NCBI GenBank assembly: GCA_902566705.1
Contig: CACFJT010000007.1
Span: 1-56,523, forward strand
Length of the DNA: 56,523 nt
Source: an uncultured Pelagibacteraceae bacterium
Lineage (GTDB): Bacteria > Pseudomonadota > Alphaproteobacteria > Pelagibacterales > Pelagibacteraceae
Reading direction: 5' to 3'
The translations under genes and the position numbers were made by a program. The notes beneath the pieces were generated by a model, which was not told the DNA's origin, did no database searches, and saw only the letters and a program-made list of their open reading frames with translations. Positions 1-7,987 of the stretch are shown in pieces; positions within the stretch are counted from its first letter, which is position 1; each line of letters opens with the position of its first letter.

Positions 1-358
1 ATTAAATTTTCCATTCTCTCAGATTGAGAGCTCATTACTGGTAATAAATTAGTTACTTCCGAATTCTTTTTTAAATCTGAATTATTTTCAAATGTTTCAA
101 GTCCCATTTTAATGGATTGTAGAGGTGTTCTTAGCTCATGTGATACATTGGCCACAAAATCAGATTTTAATTGTTGGAATTTATGAAATTCAGTTAAATC
201 CCTTATAAATAAGACACAACACACTTCATCAAAAAAAAGATTATTCTGATCAAGGTAAATGGTTATATTTAATCTTTGAACAGCTTGATTTCTAATTTCT
301 ATTTCAAGATCTGAAATATTGTTACCCTCAAATGATTTATCAATCGAACTTAAAAGAT
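1..358 (-). pseudogene. phoR: PhoR-type sensor histidine kinase, internal fragment (PAS end plus HisKA), inverted
   Basis: Reading the minus strand from about 358 down to position 1 gives one open frame with no start codon. It holds a PAS-like segment (...CVLFIRDLTEFHKF) followed by the dimerisation/phosphoacceptor helix DFVANVSHELRTPL, whose His is the autophosphorylation site. The frame is still open at position 1, so the gene is cut by the window edge. Its upstream part is missing because, at roughly 335-360, the sequence switches to the catalytic half of a PhoR-like kinase on the opposite strand. In alphaproteobacteria phoR normally lies directly upstream of pst genes and in the same direction. 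This fragment is therefore probably the N-terminal side of the same gene turned round by an inversion or a chimeric join. Family assignment is secure; the cause is inferred. Confidence 0.8.
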
Positions 359-595
359 GGTGAGTATAACACTGTTTCAGTAGCAGATCAGGGAATAGGT
401 ATTCCAAAAGAGTCTATACATAGAATCACTGAGAGATTTTTTACAGTTGATCCAAGTAAAAGCCGAAGTGTGGGTGGTACTGGTCTTGGATTAGCCATTG
501 TAAAACATTTAGTCTCACAACATAGAGCAGAGATGGATATTAATAGTGTTGAAAATGAAGGGACCACAATAGATATCAAATTTAATCCTTTGTAA
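332..595 (+). pseudogene. phoR: PhoR-type sensor histidine kinase, C-terminal HATPase fragment
   Basis: This is the C-terminal part of the HATPase_c domain. The G1 box (DQGIGIP), F box (ERFFTVDPSKSR) and G2 box (GGTGLGLAIVKHLV) are in the right order and end at a natural stop. The N box, the His-bearing helix and the sensor are absent upstream in this direction; a PAS/HisKA segment lies instead on the opposite strand immediately to the left. The ATG at 332 is only the first in-frame Met and falls near the junction, so it is not a believable start. The fragment lies about 105 bp upstream of pstS in the same direction, the expected place for phoR. Alone it could not be phosphorylated, so as assembled PhoR is broken. 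Confidence 0.8.
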
Positions 596-615
596 TTCAA
601 CTAAAAAGTTAGTCA

Positions 616-644
616 TTGTAACAAAAGTTTAACCTTCCTTTAAT
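616..644 (+). promoter_or_regulatory. Putative PhoB box upstream of pstS
   Basis: TTGTAAC (616-622), AAAA, GTTTAAC (627-633) form a direct repeat of 7-mers with 11-bp periodicity. A weaker third unit, CTTTAAT, follows at 638-644. The 7+4+7 layout is that of the PHO box known from enterobacteria and other proteobacteria. A -10-like TAAAAT (644-649) follows the second repeat by 10 bp, the usual spacing for PhoB-activated promoters. A near-perfect copy of the same repeat lies upstream of pstC. Assignment rests on layout and context. Confidence 0.6.
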
Positions 645-701
645 AAAATATTTAAGAATCAATTTTATTTAGATCGGATTATGAATCTAAAAAGGAGAAT
701 T

Positions 702-1730
702 ATGAATAAAATAATAAGCATAATATTTGGATTTCTTTTAGTATTAAGTTTTACAACAAATAGTTACTCAAGAGACCAAATTAAAATTGTAGGGTCGTCA
801 ACCGTTTACCCTTATGCAACAGTGGTTGCTGAAAAATTCGGCAAAAGTGGAAAATTTAAAACTCCAGTTATTGAAAGTACAGGTACTGGTGGCGGAATGA
901 AATTATTCTGCGCTGGAGTTGGTGTTAATCATCCAGACGTAACAAATGCTTCAAGAGCAATTAAGCCAAAAGAAAAAGCATTATGTGAAAAAAATGGAGT
1001 TTCTGAAATTATTGAAATAGTAGTAGGTAACGATGGAATTTCATTTGCACATGCAGTGAGTGCTCCAGATGCAGATTTTACAAAAGAGCAATTGTGGAGA
1101 GCTTTAGCTGCTAAAGTTGATGTTGATGGCAAACTTGTTGAAAATCCATACAAAAAATGGAGTGATATAGATGCAAGTCTTCCAAACAAAAAAATTGAAA
1201 TTTTAATAGCGCCCCCAACATCAGGAACTAGGGATGCGTGGAATTCTTTAGTTATGGGTAAAGGATGCACTAAAACTGCAAAATCACTTTATGACGCTGC
1301 AGGTAAAAAAGCAAAAAAAGAATGTGCTAAAATGAGAGAAGATGGTTATGCAGTTGAAGCTGGTGAAAATGACACTTTAATTGTTCAAAAACTAACTTCA
1401 AACCCAGATGCTTATGGTTTCTTCGGTTATAGTTATCTAGTTGCTAATAAAGATAAGGTTAAAGCTGCTTCAATTGAAGGTGTGCAACCATCTTTGGAAG
1501 GTATTCAGGATTATTCTTATCCAATTGCTAGACCATTATTCTTTTACGTTAAAAAAGCTCATATTGGTGTAATTCCAGGTATTGAGGAATATTTAAAAGA
1601 ATTTACCTCTAAAAAATCCATGGGTAACAGAGGTTATTTAGCAAAAATTGGATTAGTTCCATTAGCTTCTGATAAGTACAAGGTTACTAGAACTGCAGCT
1701 TTGGATCTAAATACAATTAATATTAAATAA
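702..1730 (+). CDS. pstS: Phosphate ABC transporter, periplasmic phosphate-binding protein
   Basis: PstS captures phosphate in the periplasm and delivers it to PstCAB. I place the start at ATG 702 (342 residues) rather than the in-frame ATG at 681, because a strong Shine-Dalgarno (AAAGGAGAAT, 691-700) sits just before it and translation from there gives a clean signal peptide (residues 1 to about 23, ending SYS). The mature protein begins near RDQIKIVGSSTVYPYA, whose GSSTVYP loop and the later STGTGGG loop are phosphate-contacting elements of the family; PTSGTRDAW is also typical. It is preceded by a PhoB-box-like repeat and followed by an intrinsic terminator. PstS can thus be made in excess over the membrane components, as expected for a binding protein. 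Confidence 0.95.
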   Translation: MNKIISIIFGFLLVLSFTTNSYSRDQIKIVGSSTVYPYATVVAEKFGKSGKFKTPVIESTGTGGGMKLFCAGVGVNHPDVTNASRAIKPKEKALCEKNGVSEIIEIVVGNDGISFAHAVSAPDADFTKEQLWRALAAKVDVDGKLVENPYKKWSDIDASLPNKKIEILIAPPTSGTRDAWNSLVMGKGCTKTAKSLYDAAGKKAKKECAKMREDGYAVEAGENDTLIVQKLTSNPDAYGFFGYSYLVANKDKVKAASIEGVQPSLEGIQDYSYPIARPLFFYVKKAHIGVIPGIEEYLKEFTSKKSMGNRGYLAKIGLVPLASDKYKVTRTAALDLNTINIK

Positions 1731-1746
1731 ATTAAAACTTATCCCC

Positions 1747-1780
1747 AAAAAAAGGCCAGTATTTGCTGGCCTTTTTTTTT
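1747..1780 (+). terminator. Rho-independent terminator after pstS
   Basis: An A-run, then stem GGCCAG (1754-1759), loop TATTTG and CTGGCC (1766-1771) followed by nine T residues (1772-1780). This is the clearest intrinsic terminator in the window. It separates pstS from pstC and makes the TTG-initiated upstream extension of the pstC frame (from 1763) implausible. Confidence 0.9.
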
Positions 1781-1800
1781 ATTTCAATCAAGGCTTTAAT

Positions 1801-1818
1801 TTGTAACAAAATTGTAAC
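1801..1818 (+). promoter_or_regulatory. Putative PhoB box upstream of pstC
   Basis: TTGTAAC-AAAA-TTGTAAC is a perfect 7-mer direct repeat with an 11-bp period, matching PHO-box geometry. A -10-like TATCAA (1829-1834) lies 10 bp downstream, the same spacing as at pstS. Transcription from it would start near 1841, only a few bases before the likely pstC start at 1844, so the mRNA may be nearly leaderless. It gives pstCAB-phoU-phoB a second, independently controlled promoter beyond the terminator. Confidence 0.65.
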
Positions 1819-1843
1819 ATTTAAAAGATATCAATCTGTGCGA

Positions 1844-3247
1844 ATGAATTTCGTATTAATCTTTTTAATAACAATATTTTCATTATCATTATTTTTCTAC
1901 GGTAGATCAAAAACTAAAAGTATTTCAATTGAAAAAAATATAAAATTAAATGCTCTTCCAAAATTTTATGGGTATTATTTAGTTCTATGGTGTTCGATAC
2001 CTTCATTGGTATTTCTTTTAATATGGACACTATTTGAACCAGTAATTATTAAATCAATTATTATTGAAACTGCTGCTAATCAAGGAGCTATTTTTAATGA
2101 TAAAAATGAAGCTAACTTAATTTATGAAAAAATTAAAGCTATATATGCTGGAACTTATTTTGGAGATATAGACACTATTTTAAAAGAAAGCGCGCTTTCC
2201 TACGCAAAATTTATAAATCTTTTTACTAATTCTAAAATAGTATTAATTTTTGCTATTGTTATTGCATCAGTAATTTATTCGTTAAAAAAAATAAAAAATA
2301 ATAATAAAGCCAGAGACGATGTCGAAGTTATTTTAAAAGGATTATTATTTGCATCATCATTAATTGCAATTTTAACAACTTTAGGAATAATATTTTCTCT
2401 TCTGTTTGAAAGTATAAAATTCTTTTCTGTAATCAATATTTTTGATTATTTGTTTGGAACAAATTGGAGTCCTCAGAGAGCTTTTGTTAGTGATGCTTCT
2501 GCAATCACTGCTGCAGAGTATGATGAATTAAAAGATGCATTTGGATTTATTCCATTAATAGCCGGCACTTCCTTTATTGCTTTTATCGCAATGCTAGTTG
2601 CTGTCCCAATTGGATTGTTTTCTGGAATTTATATGGCCGAATATGCATCAGTAAAAATTAGAAGAATTTCAAAACCAATTATTGAAATCTTAGCTGGTAT
2701 TCCCACAGTTGTTTATGGTTTTTTTGCAGCTTTAACAGTTGGACCCTTCTTTAGACAAATTGGAGAAAATTTAGGATTAACTGTTTCATCAGAGAGTGCT
2801 TTAGCTGCTGGATTAATTATGGGTATAATGATTATTCCATATGTTTCATCATTATCAGACGACGTAATAAACTCTGTTCCTCAATCATTAAGAGATGGAT
2901 CATATGCGGTAGGAGCCACTAAATCAGAAACGATAAAAAAAGTAGTTATACCTGCAGCATTACCTGGAATTATTGGTTCTGTTTTGTTAGCAGTCTCTAG
3001 AGCTATAGGAGAAACCATGATAGTTGTGATGGCAGCTGGTCTTGCAGCAAATCTAACAATTAATCCTTTAGAGTCCACAACAACTATAACGACACAAATA
3101 GTAATGATCTTAGTTGGAGACCAAGAGTTTGATAGTCCAAAAACTCAATCTGCTTTTGCTTTAGGTTTAACATTATTTATAGCCACACTTGTTCTTAATT
3201 ATATAGCTCAAAGAGCAGTTAAAAAATATCGTGAGAAGTATGACTAA
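1844..3247 (+). CDS. pstC: Phosphate ABC transporter permease PstC
   Basis: This is the inner-membrane permease that pairs with PstA. Hydrophobic helices start at the N-terminus (MNFVLIFLITIF...). The C-terminal permease domain carries the ABC-contacting EAA-type loop (GSYAVGATKSETIKKVVIPAALPG), and AGIPTVVYGFFA is typical of PstC. At 467 residues it is much longer than the E. coli protein (about 320) because of an N-terminal extension with extra helices and a soluble segment, a form I associate with alphaproteobacteria. The frame is open from 1763, but that would place the N-terminus inside the terminator, so ATG 1844 just after the Pho-box-like repeat is preferred (GTG 1838 is an alternative). 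Its 3' end overlaps pstA. Confidence 0.92.
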   Translation: MNFVLIFLITIFSLSLFFYGRSKTKSISIEKNIKLNALPKFYGYYLVLWCSIPSLVFLLIWTLFEPVIIKSIIIETAANQGAIFNDKNEANLIYEKIKAIYAGTYFGDIDTILKESALSYAKFINLFTNSKIVLIFAIVIASVIYSLKKIKNNNKARDDVEVILKGLLFASSLIAILTTLGIIFSLLFESIKFFSVINIFDYLFGTNWSPQRAFVSDASAITAAEYDELKDAFGFIPLIAGTSFIAFIAMLVAVPIGLFSGIYMAEYASVKIRRISKPIIEILAGIPTVVYGFFAALTVGPFFRQIGENLGLTVSSESALAAGLIMGIMIIPYVSSLSDDVINSVPQSLRDGSYAVGATKSETIKKVVIPAALPGIIGSVLLAVSRAIGETMIVVMAAGLAANLTINPLESTTTITTQIVMILVGDQEFDSPKTQSAFALGLTLFIATLVLNYIAQRAVKKYREKYD

Positions 3248-4502
3248 AGAAGAAAGATTAAAAAAAAGACATAGTGCCGAAAAAAGATTTAGGTTTTATG
3301 GTCTAGCATCAATTTTTGTTGCTTTATTATTTGTATTAATCTTAGTGCATAATATTTTTTCAAAAGGTAGCTCAGCATTTATGAAAACGGCTATAAATGT
3401 AGAGGTTTTCTTTGATCAAGAGTTATTAGAAATTAAAAATGGTGCCACTGAGAATCAAATTTTAGAAGCTGATTTCTATGACATTACAATTGAAAGTCTT
3501 TTAAAAGTATTTCCAGCTCAAGATTTAGATCAAGAAAATCAGTTAATTGATTTATTCACAACAGATGCAGAAATCGAGATTAAAAGAGCCTTTTTAGAAA
3601 ATAACAATCTAATTGGAAAAAAAATAAATTTAGAAATAACCGCATCTGATGATATTGATCAACTTCATAAAGGAAATTATCCAAGAGATTTGCCTGAAGA
3701 TAGAAGAAGAATTTCAGATTTTCAATTAATCATTTATGATAATTTAGTTGAAAATAAAAAAATTATTAAAAATTTTAATAATTATTTCTTTAAAAATGGA
3801 GACTCACGTGATCCTGAGCTTGCTGGTATAGGTGGTGCTCTAATTGGATCATTCTATAGTATAATTATTTGCTTATTGTTAGCATTTCCTGTTGCAGTGT
3901 TAGCATCAATTTATTTAGAAGAGTTTGCACCAAAAAATAAAATCACAGATTTTATTGAAATTAATATTAATAATTTAGCTGCTGTGCCGTCAATAGTTTA
4001 TGGTTTATTAGCACTACAAATATTATTAGCAACAATTCAATTACCTAGATCAACACCATTAGTAGCTGGAATTACATTAGCACTCATGACTTTGCCTAGA
4101 ATAATCATACCATGTAGAGCATCATTAAAAGCTGTACCACCATCAATAAGAGAGGGTGCATTGGCTGTTGGTGCCTCTAAGTTTCAATCTGTATTTCACC
4201 ATGTAGTTCCTTTAGCATTACCTGGTACACTTTCAGGAACTATAATAGGATTAGCACAAGCATTAGGGGAAACAGCTCCATTAATTTTGATAGGAATGGT
4301 AGCTTTTGTTGTTGATATTCCATCAACACCAATTGACCCTTCTTCATCTTTACCTGTACAAGTCTATTTATGGTCAGAGTCTGCTGAGAGAGGATTTGTT
4401 GAAAAAACATCAGCTACTATTATGATGTTATTAAGTTTTTTGATTGTAATGAATTTTTTAGCAGTATACTTAAGACAAAAATTTGAAAAGAGATGGAATT
4501 AA
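3240..4502 (+). CDS. pstA: Phosphate ABC transporter permease PstA
   Basis: Second permease of the Pst transporter. After one N-terminal helix there is a soluble, presumably periplasmic, insertion of about 130 residues. The permease domain follows, with the PstA signature [14 protein letters not shown] and the EAA-type loop [24 protein letters not shown]. It is longer than E. coli PstA (420 versus about 296 residues). ATG 3240 is preferred; an in-frame GTG at 3231 is possible. The start lies inside the end of pstC, and its stop shares a base with the pstB start (TAATG), implying translational coupling. Confidence 0.92.
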   Translation: MTKEERLKKRHSAEKRFRFYGLASIFVALLFVLILVHNIFSKGSSAFMKTAINVEVFFDQELLEIKNGATENQILEADFYDITIESLLKVFPAQDLDQENQLIDLFTTDAEIEIKRAFLENNNLIGKKINLEITASDDIDQLHKGNYPRDLPEDRRRISDFQLIIYDNLVENKKIIKNFNNYFFKNGDSRDPELAGIGGALIGSFYSIIICLLLAFPVAVLASIYLEEFAPKNKITDFIEININNLAAVPSIVYGLLALQILLATIQLPRSTPLVAGITLALMTLPRIIIPCRASLKAVPPSIREGALAVGASKFQSVFHHVVPLALPGTLSGTIIGLAQALGETAPLILIGMVAFVVDIPSTPIDPSSSLPVQVYLWSESAERGFVEKTSATIMMLLSFLIVMNFLAVYLRQKFEKRWN

Positions 4503-5263
4503 TGAACGAAATTAAAATAAAATCCAAAAATCTAAATGTCTATTATGGAGAAAAACAAGCTTTGTTTGATGTGAATTTAGATTTAAACGAAAAAGAAGTT
4601 ACTGCTTTAATTGGGCCATCTGGATGTGGAAAATCTACCTTTATTAGATGTATAAACAGAATGAACGATGTAATCGATATTTGTAAAGTATCTGGAAACA
4701 TTGAAATAGATGGTGTTGAAATCAACGATAAAAATTTAGATGTAGTATCTTTAAGAGAAAGAGTAGGAATGGTTTTTCAAAAACCAAACCCATTTCCAAA
4801 AAGCATATATGATAATATTTCTTATGGTCCAAAAATTCATGGAAAAGGTGAAACTAAAAGTGAATTAGATGAAATCGTGGAAAATAGTTTAAAGAAAGCA
4901 GCTTTATGGGAGGAAGTTAAAGATAGACTCGATGAACCTGGAACTGGTCTTTCTGGTGGCCAACAACAACGTCTTTGTATTGCTAGAGCAATTTCTGTTA
5001 ATCCTGAAGTAATATTAATGGACGAACCTTGTTCTGCTCTAGATCCTATTGCAACGGCAAAAATTGAAGAATTAATTGATGAACTAAAAAAAACTTACAC
5101 TATTGTAATTGTGACGCATTCAATGGCACAGGCAGTTAGAGTTTCGCAGAAAACAGGGTTTTTTCACCTTGGTAAATTAATAGAAGTAGGGAAAACTGAG
5201 AAAATTTTTAAAAATCCTGACAATAAAATGACACAAGACTATATTACAGGTAGATTTGGATAG
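4502..5263 (+). CDS. pstB: Phosphate ABC transporter ATP-binding protein PstB
   Basis: The ATPase that drives phosphate import. In the 253-residue frame from ATG 4502, the Walker [10 protein letters not shown] is at 38-46, the Q-loop region is [11 protein letters not shown], the signature LSGGQQQR is at 150-157, Walker B ILMDEP is at about 171-176 and the H-loop His is at 206. An in-frame ATG at 4493 would extend into pstA. The start overlaps the pstA stop and the gene is 3 bp from phoU. Length and motifs are typical. Confidence 0.95.
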   Translation: MNEIKIKSKNLNVYYGEKQALFDVNLDLNEKEVTALIGPSGCGKSTFIRCINRMNDVIDICKVSGNIEIDGVEINDKNLDVVSLRERVGMVFQKPNPFPKSIYDNISYGPKIHGKGETKSELDEIVENSLKKAALWEEVKDRLDEPGTGLSGGQQQRLCIARAISVNPEVILMDEPCSALDPIATAKIEELIDELKKTYTIVIVTHSMAQAVRVSQKTGFFHLGKLIEVGKTEKIFKNPDNKMTQDYITGRFG

Positions 5264-5266
5264 ATT

Positions 5267-5959
5267 ATGAGCAATGAACACACAGTAAAATCTTATGAAG
5301 AAGAATTAAGGTACTTAATAGACTCTGTTATAAAAATGGGAAGTCTAACCGAGTCTCAATTAGTTGATTCAATGGATGCGGTAATTAAAGTTGATAAAGA
5401 TTCAATTGATAAAATTATTAAAAGTGATGATGAAATAAATAAATTCAGATCTAAAATTGATACTCAAATAATGACATTGTTGGTAAAGAGAGCGCCAATG
5501 GCAATTGATTTAAGAGAAACAATTAGCTCATTAAAAATATCTCAAGATTTAGAAAGAATTGGAGATTTGTCTAAAAGTAATGCAAAGAAAGTTAAACCTC
5601 TTCCATTAGATTTACCTGAAGAACTTTTAGGTAATCTAAAAAGATTAGGTGAATTAGTTATAAAGCAGTTAAATGATGTGCTAGATAGTTACGTTAATAA
5701 AAACTATGATAAGGCAAAAGAAGTATGGGAAAAAGACGAGCAAGTAGATGACCTTACTTATATTGCTATGGAAAGTGTAATTGATTTTCTCTCTAAAGAT
5801 AAAAAGAATTTAGACTTTTCAACACATTTAATTTTCGCAACAAAAAATCTTGAAAGAGCTGGAGATCATATAACAAATATTGCTGAGTCAATATGTTTTT
5901 TGATTAAAGGTGAATATTTAAAAGGAAGCAGACCAAAAGGTAAAGTTATTCAGCAATAA
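5267..5959 (+). CDS. phoU: Phosphate signalling regulator PhoU
   Basis: PhoU is a helical-bundle protein that links Pst transport activity to PhoR and keeps the Pho regulon off in high phosphate. The 230-residue protein has two PhoU repeats; the second contains ATKNLERAGDHITNIAE, matching the metal-binding E/DxxxD motifs of the family, and the first has ISQDLERIGDLSKSN. It sits in the standard place between pstB and phoB with spacers of 1-3 bp. If PhoR really is broken here, PhoU has no intact local partner kinase. Confidence 0.93.
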   Translation: MSNEHTVKSYEEELRYLIDSVIKMGSLTESQLVDSMDAVIKVDKDSIDKIIKSDDEINKFRSKIDTQIMTLLVKRAPMAIDLRETISSLKISQDLERIGDLSKSNAKKVKPLPLDLPEELLGNLKRLGELVIKQLNDVLDSYVNKNYDKAKEVWEKDEQVDDLTYIAMESVIDFLSKDKKNLDFSTHLIFATKNLERAGDHITNIAESICFLIKGEYLKGSRPKGKVIQQ

Positions 5960-5960
5960 A

Positions 5961-6641
5961 ATGAATGGCAAAATATTTATTATTGAGGATGAACCTTCAA
6001 TAATTCAATTAGTTCAACATAATTTAGAAAAAAATGGTTTTTTAGTTTCATCGTCATTGAATGGCAATGATGGTTTAAAGGAATTAAAAAAATTTCAGCC
6101 AGATTTACTTTTATTAGATTGGATGTTACCTGATCTCTCCGGTATTGAAATTTGCAAAAATATTAGAAAAGACAATAGTTTTAAAAATTTACCTGTGATC
6201 ATGTTAACTGCCAAAGGTGAAGAAGAAGATAAAATTAAAGGGTTAGATAGTGGAGTAGATGATTATTTAACTAAACCTTTCAGTTTCAATGAGCTAATGG
6301 CGAGAATTAAAGCAGTTTTAAGAAGATCTAATCCAAATACTGTATCAGATAATTTAAAGTTTGATGATTTAATGTTAGATAGAATTGAAAAAAGAGTTTT
6401 TAGAGATGGTCAAGAAATTAAACTTGGGCCAACTGAGTTTAGGTTATTAGAGTTTTTTTTAACAAATCCTAAAAGAGTTTATTCTCGAGATCAAATACTA
6501 GAGAGTGTTTGGCCAAATAATGTAAATGTTGAGAGCAGAACTATAGATGTTCACATTAGAAGATTGAGACAATCAGTTAACTTAAAAAATAAGAAAGAAT
6601 TAATTAGAACAGTTAGATCTTCTGGTTACTCACTTATTTAA
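5961..6641 (+). CDS. phoB: Phosphate regulon response regulator PhoB
   Basis: OmpR/PhoB-type response regulator of 226 residues. The receiver domain has the acidic pocket (ED at 9-10), phosphoacceptor Asp53 in LLDWMLPD, and Lys105 in YLTKPFS. The C-terminal winged helix contains LGPTEFRLLEFFLTNPKRVYSRDQ and VESRTIDVHIRRLRQ. It is the probable ligand of the TTGTAAC repeats upstream of pstS and pstC, so the operon is likely autoregulated. Its 3' end overlaps the convergent MIP-channel gene by 12 bp with no terminator between them. Confidence 0.95.
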   Translation: MNGKIFIIEDEPSIIQLVQHNLEKNGFLVSSSLNGNDGLKELKKFQPDLLLLDWMLPDLSGIEICKNIRKDNSFKNLPVIMLTAKGEEEDKIKGLDSGVDDYLTKPFSFNELMARIKAVLRRSNPNTVSDNLKFDDLMLDRIEKRVFRDGQEIKLGPTEFRLLEFFLTNPKRVYSRDQILESVWPNNVNVESRTIDVHIRRLRQSVNLKNKKELIRTVRSSGYSLI

Positions 6642-7286
6642 GAAAATCTTTTTTACCAAATATATAGCAATCAACATACCAATCAATTCAGCAGTTATAT
6701 AAAAAGGAGTGTTTAAATAACTTATACCAGTAAACGAGTCTGTGAATGTTCTTGCTATTGCTACAGCAGGATTTGCAAAAGATGTTGATGAAGTAAACCA
6801 ATAACCAGCTGTAATATATAACCCAACAGATGCAGCTACGGTAATTTTACCTGACTTCATGGATCCAAAAATAATGATTATCAGTCCTAATGTAGCAATA
6901 ATTTCTGACACAAAAATATAGATACCATCTCTTGATTTTGTCGATAATTCAAAAATTTGATGTTCAAAAAAGAAATTAGCTAAAGCTACACCCAACAAAC
7001 ATCCAAGGATTTGAGCTGAAATATAAAAGGGTAGAAGACGTTTTTTTAACTTTCCTGTAATTGTCATAGCAATACTTACAAATGGATTGAAATGAGCCCC
7101 AGATACATCTGCAAAAACAGTTATTAACACAAATAATCCAGCTCCAGTTGCTATAGTATTTGCAATTAGCATTACTGCTGTATCATTGGTAAGATTTTCT
7201 GCCATTAAACCTGACCCAACTATGATCATTACTAGAAAGCAACTTCCAATAAATTCTGAAAGAAAATATTTATTTTTATTTTTCAT
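6630..7286 (-). CDS. MIP/aquaporin-family channel, likely arsenite efflux partner of ArsC
   Basis: A 218-residue six-helix major intrinsic protein. The two half-helix motifs are a variant NPF (AHFNPFVSIAM) and a canonical NPA (SFANPAVAIARTF). The gene directly follows and overlaps arsC, an arrangement known from Sinorhizobium (AqpS) and relatives, where the channel lets arsenite leave the cell down its gradient. Arsenite as substrate is inferred from the neighbour; glycerol, water or another small neutral solute remain possible. The 3' end overlaps phoB. Confidence 0.75.
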   Translation of the reverse strand: MKNKNKYFLSEFIGSCFLVMIIVGSGLMAENLTNDTAVMLIANTIATGAGLFVLITVFADVSGAHFNPFVSIAMTITGKLKKRLLPFYISAQILGCLLGVALANFFFEHQIFELSTKSRDGIYIFVSEIIATLGLIIIIFGSMKSGKITVAASVGLYITAGYWFTSSTSFANPAVAIARTFTDSFTGISYLNTPFYITAELIGMLIAIYLVKKIFLNK

Positions 7287-7707
7287 TTAGCCAATCTTTA
7301 ATTTTATTGCTTATAATATTGAAAGTGTTTCTAATGATTATTTGCTTTTCTTCGTCATTAGCATTTTGAAGTTTAGTTACTGGATCGTCTATATCCCAGT
7401 GTATAATTTGGTTTTTATCAGGCCAAATAGGACATACCTCATTATTTGCGTTGTTGCATACCGTTATTACGTGATCCATCTTTATTTCATTATTTATAAA
7501 CTCTTCAAAGTTTTTAGAACTATAATTAGTTAGATCATAATTTTTATTTTTCTCTAAAAAATTTCTAACATCAATATTGATTTTTCCTGATGGATTACTA
7601 CCAGCACTAAAAGCTTTAAATTTATTTGAGTATTCATTATTGATAATACTCTCAGCAATAATGCTTCTTGCTGAATTACCTGTACATACAAATAAAATAT
7701 TTTTCAT
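7276..7707 (-). CDS. arsC: Arsenate reductase, thioredoxin-coupled (low-molecular-weight phosphatase fold)
   Basis: A 143-residue protein with the P-loop VCTGNSARS (nucleophile Cys8) of the low-molecular-weight tyrosine phosphatase fold. Two further Cys, 84 and 92, lie in VCNNANNEVCP, and HWDIDDP follows. The three-cysteine layout and the W-x-DDP motif match thioredoxin-dependent ArsC rather than a plain phosphatase. It would reduce arsenate to arsenite for release through the adjacent channel. It overlaps the channel gene downstream and shares a base with the stop of the upstream small ORF. Position beside the Pst operon fits, because arsenate enters through phosphate transporters. Confidence 0.87.
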   Translation of the reverse strand: MKNILFVCTGNSARSIIAESIINNEYSNKFKAFSAGSNPSGKINIDVRNFLEKNKNYDLTNYSSKNFEEFINNEIKMDHVITVCNNANNEVCPIWPDKNQIIHWDIDDPVTKLQNANDEEKQIIIRNTFNIISNKIKDWLNEK

Positions 7708-7931
7708 TAAAAAATAATTTTATAAATACCAATTACAAATAATGGAATTTGCAATCCAAAATTTGTTAAAATAGCTTTATCCTTTAATAAGAAACCTGAA
7801 ATTGTCCATCCAACAACTCCAAGCCCATGAAAATAAATATTCAGTGGGTAAATATTAAGATTTGTAAGTAAAATACCAGTTAACACTAAGAGTGTACTGA
7901 TCCACTTTAGATATTTTTTTAAAAATGACAT
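7707..7931 (-). CDS. Small membrane protein of unknown function, first in arsC operon
   Basis: A 74-residue protein with two or three hydrophobic segments (WISTLLVLTGILLT; YFHGLGVVGWTISGFLL; FGLQIPLFVIGIYKIIF) and a conserved-looking Asn/Pro turn (LNIYPLN). It abuts arsC with overlapping stop and start, so it is very probably co-transcribed. I do not recognise a function. Its composition resembles small alphaproteobacterial membrane proteins of uncharacterised families. Its place in an arsenate-detoxification operon suggests a link but does not prove one. Confidence 0.65.
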   Translation of the reverse strand: MSFLKKYLKWISTLLVLTGILLTNLNIYPLNIYFHGLGVVGWTISGFLLKDKAILTNFGLQIPLFVIGIYKIIF

Positions 7932-7987
7932 TCAAAATTTATATGAATGTTTTGTTAAAGATTTATTACAATAAACTTTAATGTGAT

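Noticed and set aside
1763..1843. N-terminal extension of PstC from a TTG
   Set aside because: It would start within the terminator hairpin and T tract and read through the Pho-box-like repeat.
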